A stretch of DNA of 64,000 nt from JAJKJG01 sp036389455 (GCA_036389455.1 DASVPW010000091.1:35605-99604), one strand, 5' to 3'; shown: positions 40,918 to 51,076, counted from the first letter of the stretch. The notes: generated from the letters alone by a model not told the origin. Numbers and translations are program-made.

Positions 40918-43722
40918 ATGCTCGGCCTCCCCCTCACCTTCGCGGCGCCGCTGGTCTTGACCGCGCTCGCGGCGCTGCCGGTGATCTGGCTGATCCTCAG
41001 GGTGACGCCGCCGCGCCCGCGGCGCATCGACTTCCCGCCCTTGCGCATCCTCGCCGACCTCCTGCCGCAGCGCGAGACCCCGGCCCGCACGCCGTGGTGG
41101 CTCCTCGCGCTCCGTCTCCTCATCGCCGCCCTCCTGATCCTCGCCGCGGCGGGCCCGGTGTGGAACCCGACGCAGGGCGAGGACGGCCGCGCGCCGCTGC
41201 TCTTGATCGTCGACAACGGCTTCCCGGCGGCGCACGACTGGCGCGAGCGCCTGGCGCTCGCCGTCGAGCGGGTCGAGACGGCGGGCCGCGAGAGCCGGGT
41301 GGTCGCGATCGTCGCGACGGCCGACAAGCCGGCGGAGCTCTCCGCCCTCAACCCCGCGCAGGCGCTCGAGCGCGTGCGGGCGGTGAAGCCGCAGCCGCAC
41401 CTTCCCGACCGCCGCGCGCACCTTGCCAGCGTCGAGCGCTTCCTCGCCGCGACGCCGACGGCCGCGGTCACGTGGATCAATGACGGGGTCGCGGGCGTTG
41501 ACGGTCAAGCCTTCGTCGAGGGCCTTGCCCGCATGTCAACCGAGCGCTCCGTCACCGTGCTCAAGGCCGAGCGCGCCCCGGCCCTCGCGCTCGCCGGCGT
41601 CGAGAACGCGGCCGCGCACCTGACCGTGCGGGTCGTGCGGCCCGAGCCGAACGGGCGCGACGGCGGCACCGTGCGGGCGCTCGACCTGAAGAACCTGCCG
41701 CTCGCCGACGCCTCGTTCGCGTTCCCGTCCGGCGCGACCGAGACCGACGTGCGCTTCGAGCTGCCGATCGAGATCCGCAACGCCATCGCCCGCATCGAGG
41801 TCCTCGGCGAAGGCTCCGCCGGCGCCGTCGCGCTCCTCGACGAGCGCGGCAAGCGCCGCCGCGTCGGGCTCGTGTTCGGCGGCACGACCGACCAGGCTCA
41901 GCCGCTGCTCGCCCCGAACTACTACCTCTCCCGGGCGCTCGCGCCTTACGCCGAGGTGCGCGAGGGCCGCGGCGCCGTCGCCGACGCCGTGACGCAGCTC
42001 CTCGGCGAGCAGGTCTCGGTGCTGGTCTTCGCCGACGTCGGCGCGCTCGACCGCGAGACGCTCGCCAAGGTCTCAGGCTTCGTCGAGAAGGGCGGCGTGC
42101 TCCTGCGCTTCGCCGGCTCGCGGCTTGCCGCCGGCAACGACGACCTCGTGCCGGTGCGCCTGCGCCGGGGCGGCCGCAACCTCGGCGGGACCCTCGCCTG
42201 GGACACGCCGCGCACCTTCTCGCCCTTCACCCGCGAGAGCCCGTTCTTCGGCCTTCCCATACCGGCCGATCTCGGCGTGCGCCGGCAGATCCTCGCCGAG
42301 CCCGAAGGGGACCTCACCGAGAAGACCTGGGCGGCGCTGCAGGACGGCACGCCGATCGTCACCGCGGCGAAGCGCGGCGAGGGCCTCCTCGTCCTCGTCC
42401 ACGTCACCGCCGACACGACCTGGTCGAACCTGCCGCTGTCCGGCCTCTTCGTCGACATGCTGCGCCGGGTGGTCGGGCTTGCCGGCGCTCCCGACGACCT
42501 CGGCGCCGAGGCCCGCAACGCCTCGGCCCAGACGGTGCCGCCGCGCCTCGTCCTCGACGGCACCGGCGCCTACGTCTCGCCGCCCCCGACCGCGCGGCCG
42601 GTGTCCCGCCACCACGCCGAGCGGGCGACGGACGAGCATCCGCCGGGCTTCTACGGCCCGGTCGATTCGAGCCTCGCCGTCAACGCCCTCGTGACCGGCG
42701 ACAAGCTCCAGGCCCTCGACCTCAGCGCCCTCAAGGCGCAGGTCGCGCCGCTCGCCGGCGCCAAGACGATCGACCTGCGCGCGCCGCTGTTCACGGCGGC
42801 GTTGTTGGCGCTCCTCGTCGACACCCTCGCCTCGCTCTGGCTCGGCGGCCACCTCGCGAACTTTTTGGGGCGCCTGCGCCGGGCGGGCGCCACGGCGGCG
42901 ATTCTTCTCCTCGGGCTCGCCCTGCTGGCTTTTCCGGATGCTTGGGCCCAGGAGCGCCCGCCCGTGGCGCCCCTGCCGCAGGACAGCCTCCAGTCGGCGC
43001 TCGTGACGCGCCTCGCCTACGTCGTCACCGGCGACGCGCAGACCGACGCCACGAGCCGGGCCGGCCTCGTCGGACTGACGCAGGTGCTGGCGAGCCGCAC
43101 GGCGCTCGAGCCCGGCGAGCCGATCGGCATCGACCTTTCCCGCGACGAGCTCTCCTTCTACCCCCTCCTGTACTGGCCGATCGTGGCGAGCCGGCCGCTG
43201 CCGAGCGAGGCCGCGATCCGCCGCCTCGACGCCTTCATGAAGGGCGGCGGCACGGTGATCTTCGACACCCGCGACGCCATGAGCGCGCGCCCGGGCTCGG
43301 CCCCCTCGCCCGAGGCGCAGGCGCTCCGCCGCATGCTCGCGACCCTCGACATTCCCGAATTGGAGCCCGTGCCGCGCGACCACGTGCTCACCAAGACCTT
43401 CTACCTCCTCGACACCTTCCCGGGCCGCTACGCCACGGGCCAGACCTGGGTCGAGGCGCTGCCGCCGGCGAGCGAGACCGAGCGCCGGCCGGCGCGCGCC
43501 GGCGACGGCGTCTCGCCGATCATCATCACCTCGAACGACCTCGCCGCCGCCTGGGCGGTCGGGCGCCGCGGCGAGGCTCTCTACCCCGTCGTCGGCGCGG
43601 ACCCGCGCCAGCGCGAGATCGCCTTCAGGGGCGGCGTCAACTTCGTCATGTACACGCTCACCGGCAACTACAAGGCCGACCAGGTCCACGTCCCGGCGCT
43701 CCTGGAGCGGCTCGGGCAATGA
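40918..43722 (+). CDS. BatA-like/DUF4159 membrane protein
   Basis: 934 residues. An N-terminal membrane anchor and BatA-type start (PLVLTALAALPVIWLILRVTPP), large soluble middle, second helix pair near residues 625-670, and a C-terminal DUF4159 domain (PLLYWPIVASRPLPSEAAIRRL, GGGTVIFDTRD). Starts two bases after DUF58. Part of the MoxR-linked membrane complex; role in Alphaproteobacteria not established. Confidence 0.85.
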   Translation: MLGLPLTFAAPLVLTALAALPVIWLILRVTPPRPRRIDFPPLRILADLLPQRETPARTPWWLLALRLLIAALLILAAAGPVWNPTQGEDGRAPLLLIVDNGFPAAHDWRERLALAVERVETAGRESRVVAIVATADKPAELSALNPAQALERVRAVKPQPHLPDRRAHLASVERFLAATPTAAVTWINDGVAGVDGQAFVEGLARMSTERSVTVLKAERAPALALAGVENAAAHLTVRVVRPEPNGRDGGTVRALDLKNLPLADASFAFPSGATETDVRFELPIEIRNAIARIEVLGEGSAGAVALLDERGKRRRVGLVFGGTTDQAQPLLAPNYYLSRALAPYAEVREGRGAVADAVTQLLGEQVSVLVFADVGALDRETLAKVSGFVEKGGVLLRFAGSRLAAGNDDLVPVRLRRGGRNLGGTLAWDTPRTFSPFTRESPFFGLPIPADLGVRRQILAEPEGDLTEKTWAALQDGTPIVTAAKRGEGLLVLVHVTADTTWSNLPLSGLFVDMLRRVVGLAGAPDDLGAEARNASAQTVPPRLVLDGTGAYVSPPPTARPVSRHHAERATDEHPPGFYGPVDSSLAVNALVTGDKLQALDLSALKAQVAPLAGAKTIDLRAPLFTAALLALLVDTLASLWLGGHLANFLGRLRRAGATAAILLLGLALLAFPDAWAQERPPVAPLPQDSLQSALVTRLAYVVTGDAQTDATSRAGLVGLTQVLASRTALEPGEPIGIDLSRDELSFYPLLYWPIVASRPLPSEAAIRRLDAFMKGGGTVIFDTRDAMSARPGSAPSPEAQALRRMLATLDIPELEPVPRDHVLTKTFYLLDTFPGRYATGQTWVEALPPASETERRPARAGDGVSPIIITSNDLAAAWAVGRRGEALYPVVGADPRQREIAFRGGVNFVMYTLTGNYKADQVHVPALLERLGQ

Positions 43723-43741
43723 TTCTTCTGCGCTCCACCGC

Positions 43742-43838
43742 TGTCATCCCAGCCGGAGCGAAGCGGAGAGCCGGGATCCATGGCGCCGGCGCGTGGGGAG
43801 GGGTCCTGGCTCTCCGCTGCGCTCCGGCCGGGATGACA
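43742..43838. repeat. Palindromic (REP-like) element
   Basis: Arms TGTCATCCCAGCCGGAGCG... (43742-43779) and the near-complement ending CGGCCGGGATGACA (43802-43838) can form a long hairpin. It lies in the short gap between two genes of the MoxR operon. Not the same sequence as the element at 26826/30521. Confidence 0.75.
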
Positions 43839-43867
43839 AGGGGTGATAGGTCGGAAGGAAGCCCGAT

Positions 43868-45946
43868 TTGCTGACCCTCGGCTTCTCCCCCCTGATCCCG
43901 GCCTGGGCGCTGTGGGCGCTTGCCGCCGCGGTCGCGGCGCTTGCGCTGCTCGCCGCCGTGTCGCGCGGGCCCGTGGCGCTCGTGCGTGCCCTCGCCCTCG
44001 CGCTCGTGCTCGCGGCGCTCGCCAACCCCTCGCTCATCCAGGAGGAGCGGGAGAAGGTGCGCGACATCGTGGCGGTCGTGGTCGACCGCTCGACCTCGCA
44101 GACGCTCGGCGACCGCGCCGCCATGACCGACAAGGTCCGCGCCGAGTTGCAGCGGCGCCTGGCCAGCCTGCCGGACGTCGAGGCGCGCTTCGTCGAGGCG
44201 GTCGACGCCGAGAACGACGACGGCACGCGGCTCTTCGCGGCGCTCTCGAACGCGCTCGCCGACGTGCCGCCGGACCGGCTTGCCGGCGTCATCCTCGTCA
44301 CCGACGGCGTCGTGCACGACATCCCGGCCTCGACGGCGCTCCTCGGCTTCCGCGCGCCGCTCCACGCCCTCGTGACCGGGCGCCCCGACGAGCGCGACCG
44401 GCGCATCGCGCTGACCGAGGCGCCGCGCTTCGGCATCGTCGGCAAGGACCAGCAGATCCGGGCGCAGGTGCTCGAGCGCGGCGGCACGGGCCAGGCCCTC
44501 GTCACGGTGCGCCGCGACGGGCAGCAGATCGTGCGCCGGGAGGTCCGCACCGGCGCGCCGTTCTCGCTCACGGTGCGCATCGAGCACGGCGGCCCGAACG
44601 TCGTCGAGATCGAGGCCGAGGCGCTCCCCGGCGAGCTCACCACCGCCAACAACCGGGCCGTCGTGACGATCGAGGGCATCCGCGAGAAGCTGCGCGTGCT
44701 CCTCGTCTCGGGCGAGCCGCACGCCGGCGAGCGCACCTGGCGCAACCTCCTGAAAAGCGACGCCAACGTCGATCTCGTGCACTTCACCATCCTGCGCCCG
44801 CCCGAGAAGCAGGACGGCACGCCGATCAACGAGCTCTCCCTCATCGCCTTCCCGACCCGCGAGCTGTTCCAGCAGAAGATCAAGGAGTTCGACCTCATCA
44901 TCTTCGACCGCTACGCCAACCAGAGCGTCCTGCCCTCGACCTATTTCGACAACATCGTGCGCTACGTGCGCGAGGGCGGCGCCGTGATGGTGGCGGCGGG
45001 GCCGGAGTTCGCCGGCGCCTCGAGCCTCGCCCGCACGAGGCTGTCCCCGATCATCCCGGGCACCCCCGACGGCCGCATCGTCGAGGAGCCTTACCGGGCC
45101 GCCATCACCGCCGGCGGCCGGCGTCATCCCGTGACCCGGGAGCTTCCGGGCTCGGAGCAGACGCCGCCCGCCTGGGGCGAGTGGCTGCGCCTCGTCGGCG
45201 CGCAGGTCCGCACCGGCTCCGCCGTCATGTCCGGCGCCTCCCCCGACCAGCCGCTCCTCGTGCTCGCCCGCGAGGACAAGGGCCGCGTCGCGCTCCTCCT
45301 CTCCGATCACGCCTGGTTGTGGGCGCGCGGCTTCCGCGAGGGCGGGCCGCACCTCGACCTCCTGCGCCGCCTCGCCCACTGGCTCATGAAGGAACCCGCC
45401 CTCGAGGAGGAGGCGCTGCGCGCCTTCGCCGCCGGCCGCGATATCCGCATCGAGCGCCAGACCATGGCCGAGACGGCGGACGCCGTGACCCTCGTCGGCC
45501 CGAGCGGCGCCGAGCGCACGGTCGCGCTGTCCGAGGAGAAGCCCGGGCTGTTCACGGCCCAGGCGCCGGCCCGCGAGCTCGGCCTGCACACCCTGCGCTC
45601 GGGCGACCTCGTCGCCTTCGTGAGCGTCGGGCCGGCAAACCCGCGCGAGCTCACCGACGTGTTCAGCGACACCGAGGCTTTGCGCCCGATCGCCGAGGCG
45701 ACCGGCGGCTCGGTGCGCCGCGTCGCGGCCGAATACGGCGACGGCGTCGTCGTGCCGCGCATCCAGGCGGTCCGCTCCGGGGCGCGCTTTTCCGGCGGCG
45801 ACTGGATCGGCATCCGCCCGAGCGACAGCGCGATCGTGCGCGGCGTCTCGGTGTTCCCGCTGGCGCTCGGCCTTCTCGGCCTCGCGCTCCTCGTCGGCGC
45901 GGCACTCGCGGCCTGGCTCGCCGAAGGGCGGCGGCCGGCCAGCTGA
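43868..45946 (+). CDS. Membrane protein of the MoxR operon, glutamine amidotransferase-like
   Basis: 692 residues. Two N-terminal helices (about 8-26 and 29-52), a VWA-like segment (VAVVVDRSTSQT), a central GATase1-like region (LRVLLVSGEPHAGERTWRN, FDLIIFDRYANQ) and a C-terminal helix near 665. It starts at TTG 43868, with GGAAGGAAG ideally spaced upstream. The REP element separates it from the DUF4159 gene. Ends at a strong hairpin. Confidence 0.8.
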   Translation: MLTLGFSPLIPAWALWALAAAVAALALLAAVSRGPVALVRALALALVLAALANPSLIQEEREKVRDIVAVVVDRSTSQTLGDRAAMTDKVRAELQRRLASLPDVEARFVEAVDAENDDGTRLFAALSNALADVPPDRLAGVILVTDGVVHDIPASTALLGFRAPLHALVTGRPDERDRRIALTEAPRFGIVGKDQQIRAQVLERGGTGQALVTVRRDGQQIVRREVRTGAPFSLTVRIEHGGPNVVEIEAEALPGELTTANNRAVVTIEGIREKLRVLLVSGEPHAGERTWRNLLKSDANVDLVHFTILRPPEKQDGTPINELSLIAFPTRELFQQKIKEFDLIIFDRYANQSVLPSTYFDNIVRYVREGGAVMVAAGPEFAGASSLARTRLSPIIPGTPDGRIVEEPYRAAITAGGRRHPVTRELPGSEQTPPAWGEWLRLVGAQVRTGSAVMSGASPDQPLLVLAREDKGRVALLLSDHAWLWARGFREGGPHLDLLRRLAHWLMKEPALEEEALRAFAAGRDIRIERQTMAETADAVTLVGPSGAERTVALSEEKPGLFTAQAPARELGLHTLRSGDLVAFVSVGPANPRELTDVFSDTEALRPIAEATGGSVRRVAAEYGDGVVVPRIQAVRSGARFSGGDWIGIRPSDSAIVRGVSVFPLALGLLGLALLVGAALAAWLAEGRRPAS

Positions 45947-45966
45947 GCGACTGCTCATCCAAAGCA

Positions 45967-45999
45967 AAAGGGCCGGCCCGAGGTCCGGGCCGGCCCTTT
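45967..45999. terminator. Bidirectional rho-independent terminator
   Basis: A 14-bp perfect stem (45967-45980 with 45986-45999) of GC-rich core AAAGGGCCGGCCC and a 5-base loop, with T and A runs on both flanks. It sits between the convergent MoxR-operon end and the OxlT-like gene, serving both. Confidence 0.92.
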
Positions 46000-46020
46000 C
46001 GATCTGATGAGACGGCGTGT

Positions 46021-47313
46021 CTATGCGGCGCGGGCGAGCGGGGTCGTGGCCGGCGCGGCGGGCGCGTCGGCGGGCTTCACGTAGGCCTTGCGCATCGGCT
46101 TGAGCACGAAGATCGCCATCAGGGCCGCGACGATGTTGAGGGCCGCGGCCGCGAGGAAGACCGCGTGCCAGCTGCCCGTCATGGTGGTCAGCACGCTGGT
46201 GTAGGGCACGATCAGCGCCGCCGTGCCCTTCGCGGTGTAGAGGAGCCCGGCGTTCGTCGCCGCGTACTTCGACCCGAAGGTGTCGCCGCAGGTCGCCGGG
46301 AACAGGCTGTAGATCTCGCCCCAGGCGAAGAACACGAGCCCCGTCAGGATCACGAAAAGCAGCGGGTTCTGCCCGTAGACGCTCAGGGCGTAGATGCCGA
46401 TGCCTTCGATCGCGAAAGCGAGGAACATGGTGTTCTCGCGCCCGATGTGGTCCGACACCCAGCCGAAGAACGGCCGCGTGACCCCGTTCAGCACCCGGTC
46501 GATGGTCGCCGCGAAGGTCAGCGCCGGCAGGGTAAGGCCGAGGAGGCTCACCGGCACGTCGGCGATCTTGAAGTCCTTGGCGATCGGCCCGAGCTGCGCC
46601 GTCGCCATGAGCCCGCCCGCCGCCATCATGACGAACATCAGGTACATGACCCAGAAGATCGGGGTCCTGGCCATCTCGCCGGGCGTGTAATCGCGCCGGG
46701 CGAGGCTGACCTTCGCGACCTCCGGCACCTCGCCCTTCTTCGGTGCAAGCAGGAACAGCGCGATGAGCATCACGATGGCGCCTTGGCCGATGCCGAACCA
46801 GAAGAACGCCGCCTCGTAGCCGTGCGATCGGATGAGGGCCTGGATCGGCACCACGGTCAGGGCCGAGCCTGCGCCGAAGCCCATGGCGGTGACGCCCGCC
46901 GCGAGCCCGCGCCGGTCCGGAAACCATTTCAGCGAGTTGCCGACGCAGGTGCCGTAGACGGCGCCGGCCCCCGTGCCGCCGATCGCGGCCGCGACGTAGA
47001 GCATCGTCAGCGAGTCCGCATACGAGTTCATCACCCAGGCGATGCCGCACAGGAGGCCGCCGAACAGGGTAACGATCCGCGGGCCGTACTTGTCGACGAA
47101 CCAGCCCTCGATCGGCACGAGCCAGGTCTCGGTGACGACGAAGATCGTGAAGGCGACCTGGATCGCCGCCCGCTCCCACCCGTGCCGCTCCTGCATCGGG
47201 TTGACGAAGAAGGTCCAGCCGTACTGCAGGTTGGCGATCATGCACATGCAGATCACGCCGAACAGCAGTTGCAGCCAACGGTTCGGGCGAAGCCCGGCGA
47301 CTCTCTCGCTCAT
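46021..47313 (-). CDS. OxlT-like MFS oxalate/formate antiporter
   Basis: 430 residues, 12 predicted membrane helices. NLQYGWTFFVNPMQERHGWERAAIQVAFTIFVV and LPALTFAATIDRVLNGVTRPFFGWVSDHIGRE match the oxalate/formate antiporter group of the major facilitator superfamily. Ligand assigned by family resemblance only. An imperfect palindrome sits at 47411-47430 upstream. Confidence 0.78.
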   Translation of the reverse strand: MSERVAGLRPNRWLQLLFGVICMCMIANLQYGWTFFVNPMQERHGWERAAIQVAFTIFVVTETWLVPIEGWFVDKYGPRIVTLFGGLLCGIAWVMNSYADSLTMLYVAAAIGGTGAGAVYGTCVGNSLKWFPDRRGLAAGVTAMGFGAGSALTVVPIQALIRSHGYEAAFFWFGIGQGAIVMLIALFLLAPKKGEVPEVAKVSLARRDYTPGEMARTPIFWVMYLMFVMMAAGGLMATAQLGPIAKDFKIADVPVSLLGLTLPALTFAATIDRVLNGVTRPFFGWVSDHIGRENTMFLAFAIEGIGIYALSVYGQNPLLFVILTGLVFFAWGEIYSLFPATCGDTFGSKYAATNAGLLYTAKGTAALIVPYTSVLTTMTGSWHAVFLAAAALNIVAALMAIFVLKPMRKAYVKPADAPAAPATTPLARAA

Positions 47314-47410
47314 GATGTGTCCCTCGGGGTTTCCTCGGCGTCGGGCCGCCCTCGTCCGTGCGGGGGGCGCGACGCGTGGCGTCGGCTGATTTGGATCAGC
47401 TTCTTCTCTG

Positions 47411-47430
47411 GTATATGGGATGCCACATAC
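47411..47430. promoter_or_regulatory. Possible operator upstream of the OxlT-like gene
   Basis: GTATATGG, four bases, CCACATAC: 7 of 8 positions pair. It is the only clear symmetric site in the 225-base gap and stands about 100 bases before the transporter start. GntR-type regulators bind similar palindromes, but none is encoded nearby. Confidence 0.3.
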
Positions 47431-47538
47431 TCGATGACCTTACGTCAGGCAAGCTGAGCAGGCCGCAACATTATTGCTTTCACGACCTCCGAGCTGCGGC
47501 ATCGTTGCCGCATCCCTGTGCGCGACAAAAAGCGTCAG

Positions 47539-48057
47539 TCAGGTCGGCTGACTGCTCCGCTTGAGCGGCAGCACCGGGCCTTTCGCCTCTGCGAGCGCTC
47601 CTTCGGCGAGCTCCAGCGCGAGGAGCCGGGCCGGATCGACGGGGCCCGGCATGGCGAGCTGCCCGGCGGGCACGCGAGCGAAGCCGAAGCGGGCGTAGTA
47701 GGGCTCGTCGCCGACGAGGACCACGAGGCGGTGTCCGGCTTCGCGGGCAGCCTGAAGCGCGCGCTCGATCAGGGCGCGGCCGATGCCGCGGTTCTCGAAC
47801 GCCGGATCGACGGTGAGGGGCCCGAGCACGAGGGCCGGCGCCGCCCCGGCCGTCACCGGGGTGAGCCGCACGGAGCCGACGAGGAGCGTCCCGACGAGGG
47901 CCGTGAACGACAGCGCCGGGATGTGCGGCGCGCCCTCGCGGAGCCGAAAGGCCGTGCGGGCGAAGCGCCCCGGGCCGAAGGCGCGCTCGTGCAGCCGCTC
48001 GATCGGCTCGGCGTCGCCCGGAAGCTCGGGACGGATGACGAGAGGAAGCTGGGTCAT
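47539..48057 (-). CDS. GNAT-family N-acetyltransferase
   Basis: 172 residues. LGPLTVDPAFENRGIGRALIERAL is the acetyl-CoA binding motif A (RGIGRA), and YYARFGFARVP the C-terminal motif. Substrate unknown. Confidence 0.85.
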   Translation of the reverse strand: MTQLPLVIRPELPGDAEPIERLHERAFGPGRFARTAFRLREGAPHIPALSFTALVGTLLVGSVRLTPVTAGAAPALVLGPLTVDPAFENRGIGRALIERALQAAREAGHRLVVLVGDEPYYARFGFARVPAGQLAMPGPVDPARLLALELAEGALAEAKGPVLPLKRSSQPT

Positions 48058-48209
48058 GGACCTTCTGGGACGTGCCGGGGCGGCGGCTCGAGCGGGATGC
48101 GTTTAAACCGAGTCTGCGGGATTCCCGAAGCCATGCCGAGTCTGATTCAACATGCCGGCTCCGCGGGCGGACCCTGCTTCGCGAGGCCCGGGAATCGGAA
48201 GGGCTATCG

Positions 48210-49187
48210 TCACCGCTCCGCCGCGGCGCGGCGCAGGCGGTCGTTGATGGCTTCGCCGAGGCCGTGCCCCGGGACCGGTACGACCGCGATGGTCGAGACC
48301 CCCGTCGCGTCGAGGGCGCGCAGGTGCCCGAAGAGACGGGCGGCGGCCTCGGTCGGATCGCCGCGTTCGCTGAGGTTGAGGACGGCGTGCGCCTGGTCGA
48401 GGCCGGGCGGCCTGGCCGGCCCGAACAGGAGCGCGGCTTCCCCCGACTCGATCCGCCGTGCGCGAAGCCGCACCTTCGCCCGGGGCGCGTAGTGCGAGGC
48501 GAGCATGCCCGGCGCGCGCGGCCCCGCCTCGTCGGCAGGAGCGAGGAGTGGGCGCCCGAGCGCCGCCTCGATCTCCTCCCGCGCGAGGCCGCCGGGGCGC
48601 AGGAGGCGCGGCTCGCCGAGGCAGGCGACGATCGTTGATTCGAGCCCGACCTCGGTCGGGCCTCCGTCCAGCACCGCGTCGATGCGGCCGTCGAGGTCGG
48701 CGAGGACGTGCGCGGCCGTCGTCGGGCTGACCTGGCCCGATCGGTTCGCGGACGGCGCCGCGACGGGGCGGCCGATCCGTTCGAGCAGTGCCTGCGCCAG
48801 CGGATGCGCCGGCACGCGCAGCGCGACGCTGTCGAGCCCGGCCCGGGCGAGGTCGCATACGCGGCATGCGGGCGCCGCCGGCACGACGAGGGTCAGGGGG
48901 CCCGGCCAGAAGCGCCGGGCGAGCGCCAGCGCGTCCCTGTCAAGCACGCCTTCCCGGCGCGCCGCCGCGAGGTCAGCCACATGGGCGATGAGCGGATTGA
49001 AGCGCGGCCGTGCCTTCGCCGCGTAGATCCGCGCCACCGCCTCGGCATTCGTGGCGTCCGCGCCGAGGCCGTAGACGGTCTCGGTCGGGAACGCCGCGAG
49101 GCCCCCCCGCGCGAGGATTTCCGCGGCGCGGGCGATCCCGGCCTCGTCGGGCGAAAGCCGCTCGGTCTTTGATCCGGGGTCGTTCAC
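48210..49187 (-). CDS. Threonylcarbamoyladenylate synthase (Sua5/TsaC type)
   Basis: 325 residues, Sua5 form with an N-terminal YrdC-like domain (AFPTETVYGLGADATN, KARPRFNPLIAHV, APSANRSGQVSPT) and a C-terminal Sua5 domain. It makes threonylcarbamoyl-AMP for the t6A base of tRNA. GTG start at 49187. Confidence 0.93.
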   Translation of the reverse strand: MNDPGSKTERLSPDEAGIARAAEILARGGLAAFPTETVYGLGADATNAEAVARIYAAKARPRFNPLIAHVADLAAARREGVLDRDALALARRFWPGPLTLVVPAAPACRVCDLARAGLDSVALRVPAHPLAQALLERIGRPVAAPSANRSGQVSPTTAAHVLADLDGRIDAVLDGGPTEVGLESTIVACLGEPRLLRPGGLAREEIEAALGRPLLAPADEAGPRAPGMLASHYAPRAKVRLRARRIESGEAALLFGPARPPGLDQAHAVLNLSERGDPTEAAARLFGHLRALDATGVSTIAVVPVPGHGLGEAINDRLRRAAAER

Positions 49188-49286
49188 GCTAAACTATCTC
49201 TGTCTCTGCCGTCGCCTTGCGGCTTAGAGATGCGCTACCCTGCGCGTCAAATCGCGGGCGCTCGCCCGCAGGTCCGGAGACGACGA

Positions 49287-51068
49287 ATGAGCTACCGCGC
49301 GCCCGTCGCCGAGATGGTCTTCACCATGCGCCACGTCGCCGGCCTCGACCGCGCCATTGCAGAGGGCCTGCACGGCGACCTCTCCTTCGACCTCGTCGAG
49401 ACGATCCTCGAGGAGGCCGGCAAGTTCGCCGGGGAGCAGCTCGCGCCGCTGAACCGCCCGGCCGATCTCGAGGGGCTCAGGCTCGAGGATGGCGCGGTTA
49501 GGACGCCCCGCGGCTTCAGGGAAGCCTACAAGGCCTGGACCGAGGCCGGCTGGAACGCGCTCCCCGGTCCGGAAGCCTTCGGCGGCCAGGGCCTGCCGAC
49601 GCTCCTCAACTCGGCCTGCGTCGAGATGTGGAACGCGGCCTGCATGTCGTTCGGCTTGGCGCCGCTCCTCACCATGGGCGGCGTCGAGGCGCTGGCGCAG
49701 CACGGCTCGGAGGAGCTGAAGGAGCGCTATCTCGCCAAGGTGGTCTCCGGCGAGTGGACCGCCACCATGAACCTGACCGAGCCGCAGGCGGGCTCGGACC
49801 TCGGCGCCTTGCGCACCCGCGCCGAGCGCGCCGGCGACGGCTCCTACCGCATCACCGGCCAGAAGATCTTCATCACCTACGGCGAGCACGACATGGCCGA
49901 GAACATCGTCCACCTCGTGCTGGCGCGCCTGCCCGACGCGCCGCCCGGGACGCGGGGCATCTCGCTCTTCCTCGTGCCGAAGGTCCTGCCGGACGGGAGG
50001 CGCAACGACGTGCGCTGCCACTCGATCGAGCACAAGCTCGGCATCCACGCCTCGCCGACCTGCACCAGGGTCTACGGCGACGGCGGCGGCGCGACGGGCT
50101 TCCTCATCGGCGAGGAGAACCGGGGCCTCGCCTGCATGTTCACGATGATGAACAACGCCCGCCTCGCCGTCGCGCTCCAGGGCGTCGCGATCGCCGAGCG
50201 GGCCTACCAGCAGGCGCTGTCCTACGCGAGGGAGCGCCGCCAGGGCCGCGCGCCCGGCTCCGCCGCCGAGGACATGAGCCCGATCGTCGAGCATCCGGAC
50301 GTCAAGCGCATGCTCATGACCATGAAGGCGCTGACCGCCGCGGCGCGCTGCATCTCCTATCTCACGGCCGAGGCCATCGACCGCGCCCACCGCGCCGCGG
50401 ACAAGGACGCGCGCCGGATCGCGCAGGATCGCGCCTCGCTCCTCACGCCCGTGGCGAAGGCCTTTTCGACCGACATCGGGGTCGAGGTGGCCTCGCTCGG
50501 CGTGCAGGTCCACGGCGGCATGGGGTTCGTCGAGGAGACCGGCGCGGCGCAGCACCTGCGCGATGCCCGCATCAACCCGATCTACGAGGGCACCAACGGC
50601 ATTCAGGCGATCGACCTCGTCACCCGCAAGCTGCCGCTCTCCGGCGGCGACGCCGTGCGGCGGCAGATCGCCGCGATGCGCAGAACGCTGCAGCGCCTCG
50701 TCAAGGACGCGACGCCCGCCTTCGGCCTTGCCGGCGCGCGCCTGCGCGACGCGGTCGAGAGCCTCGATCGCGCGACGGGCTTCATGCTGAAGGCCCTTTC
50801 GGGCAACCGGCCCGACGCCGCGCTCGCCGGGGCGACGCCGTACCTGCGTCTCTTCGCCCTCGCTCAAGGCGGGACGGCCCTTGCGGAGGCGGCGCTCGCC
50901 GCGAGCGCCGCCGCGGCCGCGGGGGATTCCGATCCGGCGCACCCGGCCCGCATCGCGCTGTGCCGCTTCTTCGCCGAGAACGTCGCGACCGCGGCCCGGG
51001 GCCTGGAGGAGACCGTGATCTCGGGCGCCGCCTTCGTCGACGACGCGCCGCTCGCGCTGGCGAGCTGA
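49287..51068 (+). CDS. Acyl-CoA dehydrogenase
   Basis: 593 residues. TEPQAGSDLGALRTRAER and the FAD/acyl-CoA core around RGISLFLVPK and IQVHGGMGFVEETGAAQHLRDARI identify the family; the long C-terminal extension resembles the DmdC-like subgroup. Next to an enoyl-CoA hydratase, so probably beta-oxidation-like. ATG 49287. Confidence 0.92.
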   Translation: MSYRAPVAEMVFTMRHVAGLDRAIAEGLHGDLSFDLVETILEEAGKFAGEQLAPLNRPADLEGLRLEDGAVRTPRGFREAYKAWTEAGWNALPGPEAFGGQGLPTLLNSACVEMWNAACMSFGLAPLLTMGGVEALAQHGSEELKERYLAKVVSGEWTATMNLTEPQAGSDLGALRTRAERAGDGSYRITGQKIFITYGEHDMAENIVHLVLARLPDAPPGTRGISLFLVPKVLPDGRRNDVRCHSIEHKLGIHASPTCTRVYGDGGGATGFLIGEENRGLACMFTMMNNARLAVALQGVAIAERAYQQALSYARERRQGRAPGSAAEDMSPIVEHPDVKRMLMTMKALTAAARCISYLTAEAIDRAHRAADKDARRIAQDRASLLTPVAKAFSTDIGVEVASLGVQVHGGMGFVEETGAAQHLRDARINPIYEGTNGIQAIDLVTRKLPLSGGDAVRRQIAAMRRTLQRLVKDATPAFGLAGARLRDAVESLDRATGFMLKALSGNRPDAALAGATPYLRLFALAQGGTALAEAALAASAAAAAGDSDPAHPARIALCRFFAENVATAARGLEETVISGAAFVDDAPLALAS

Positions 51069-51076
51069 AGGACGTC

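Noticed and set aside
43658..47278. Long open frame of ~1200 codons crossing the MoxR operon end and the OxlT-like gene
   Set aside because: It crosses a strong terminator and two genuine genes, and its sequence is repetitive Arg/Ala; a frame shadow.
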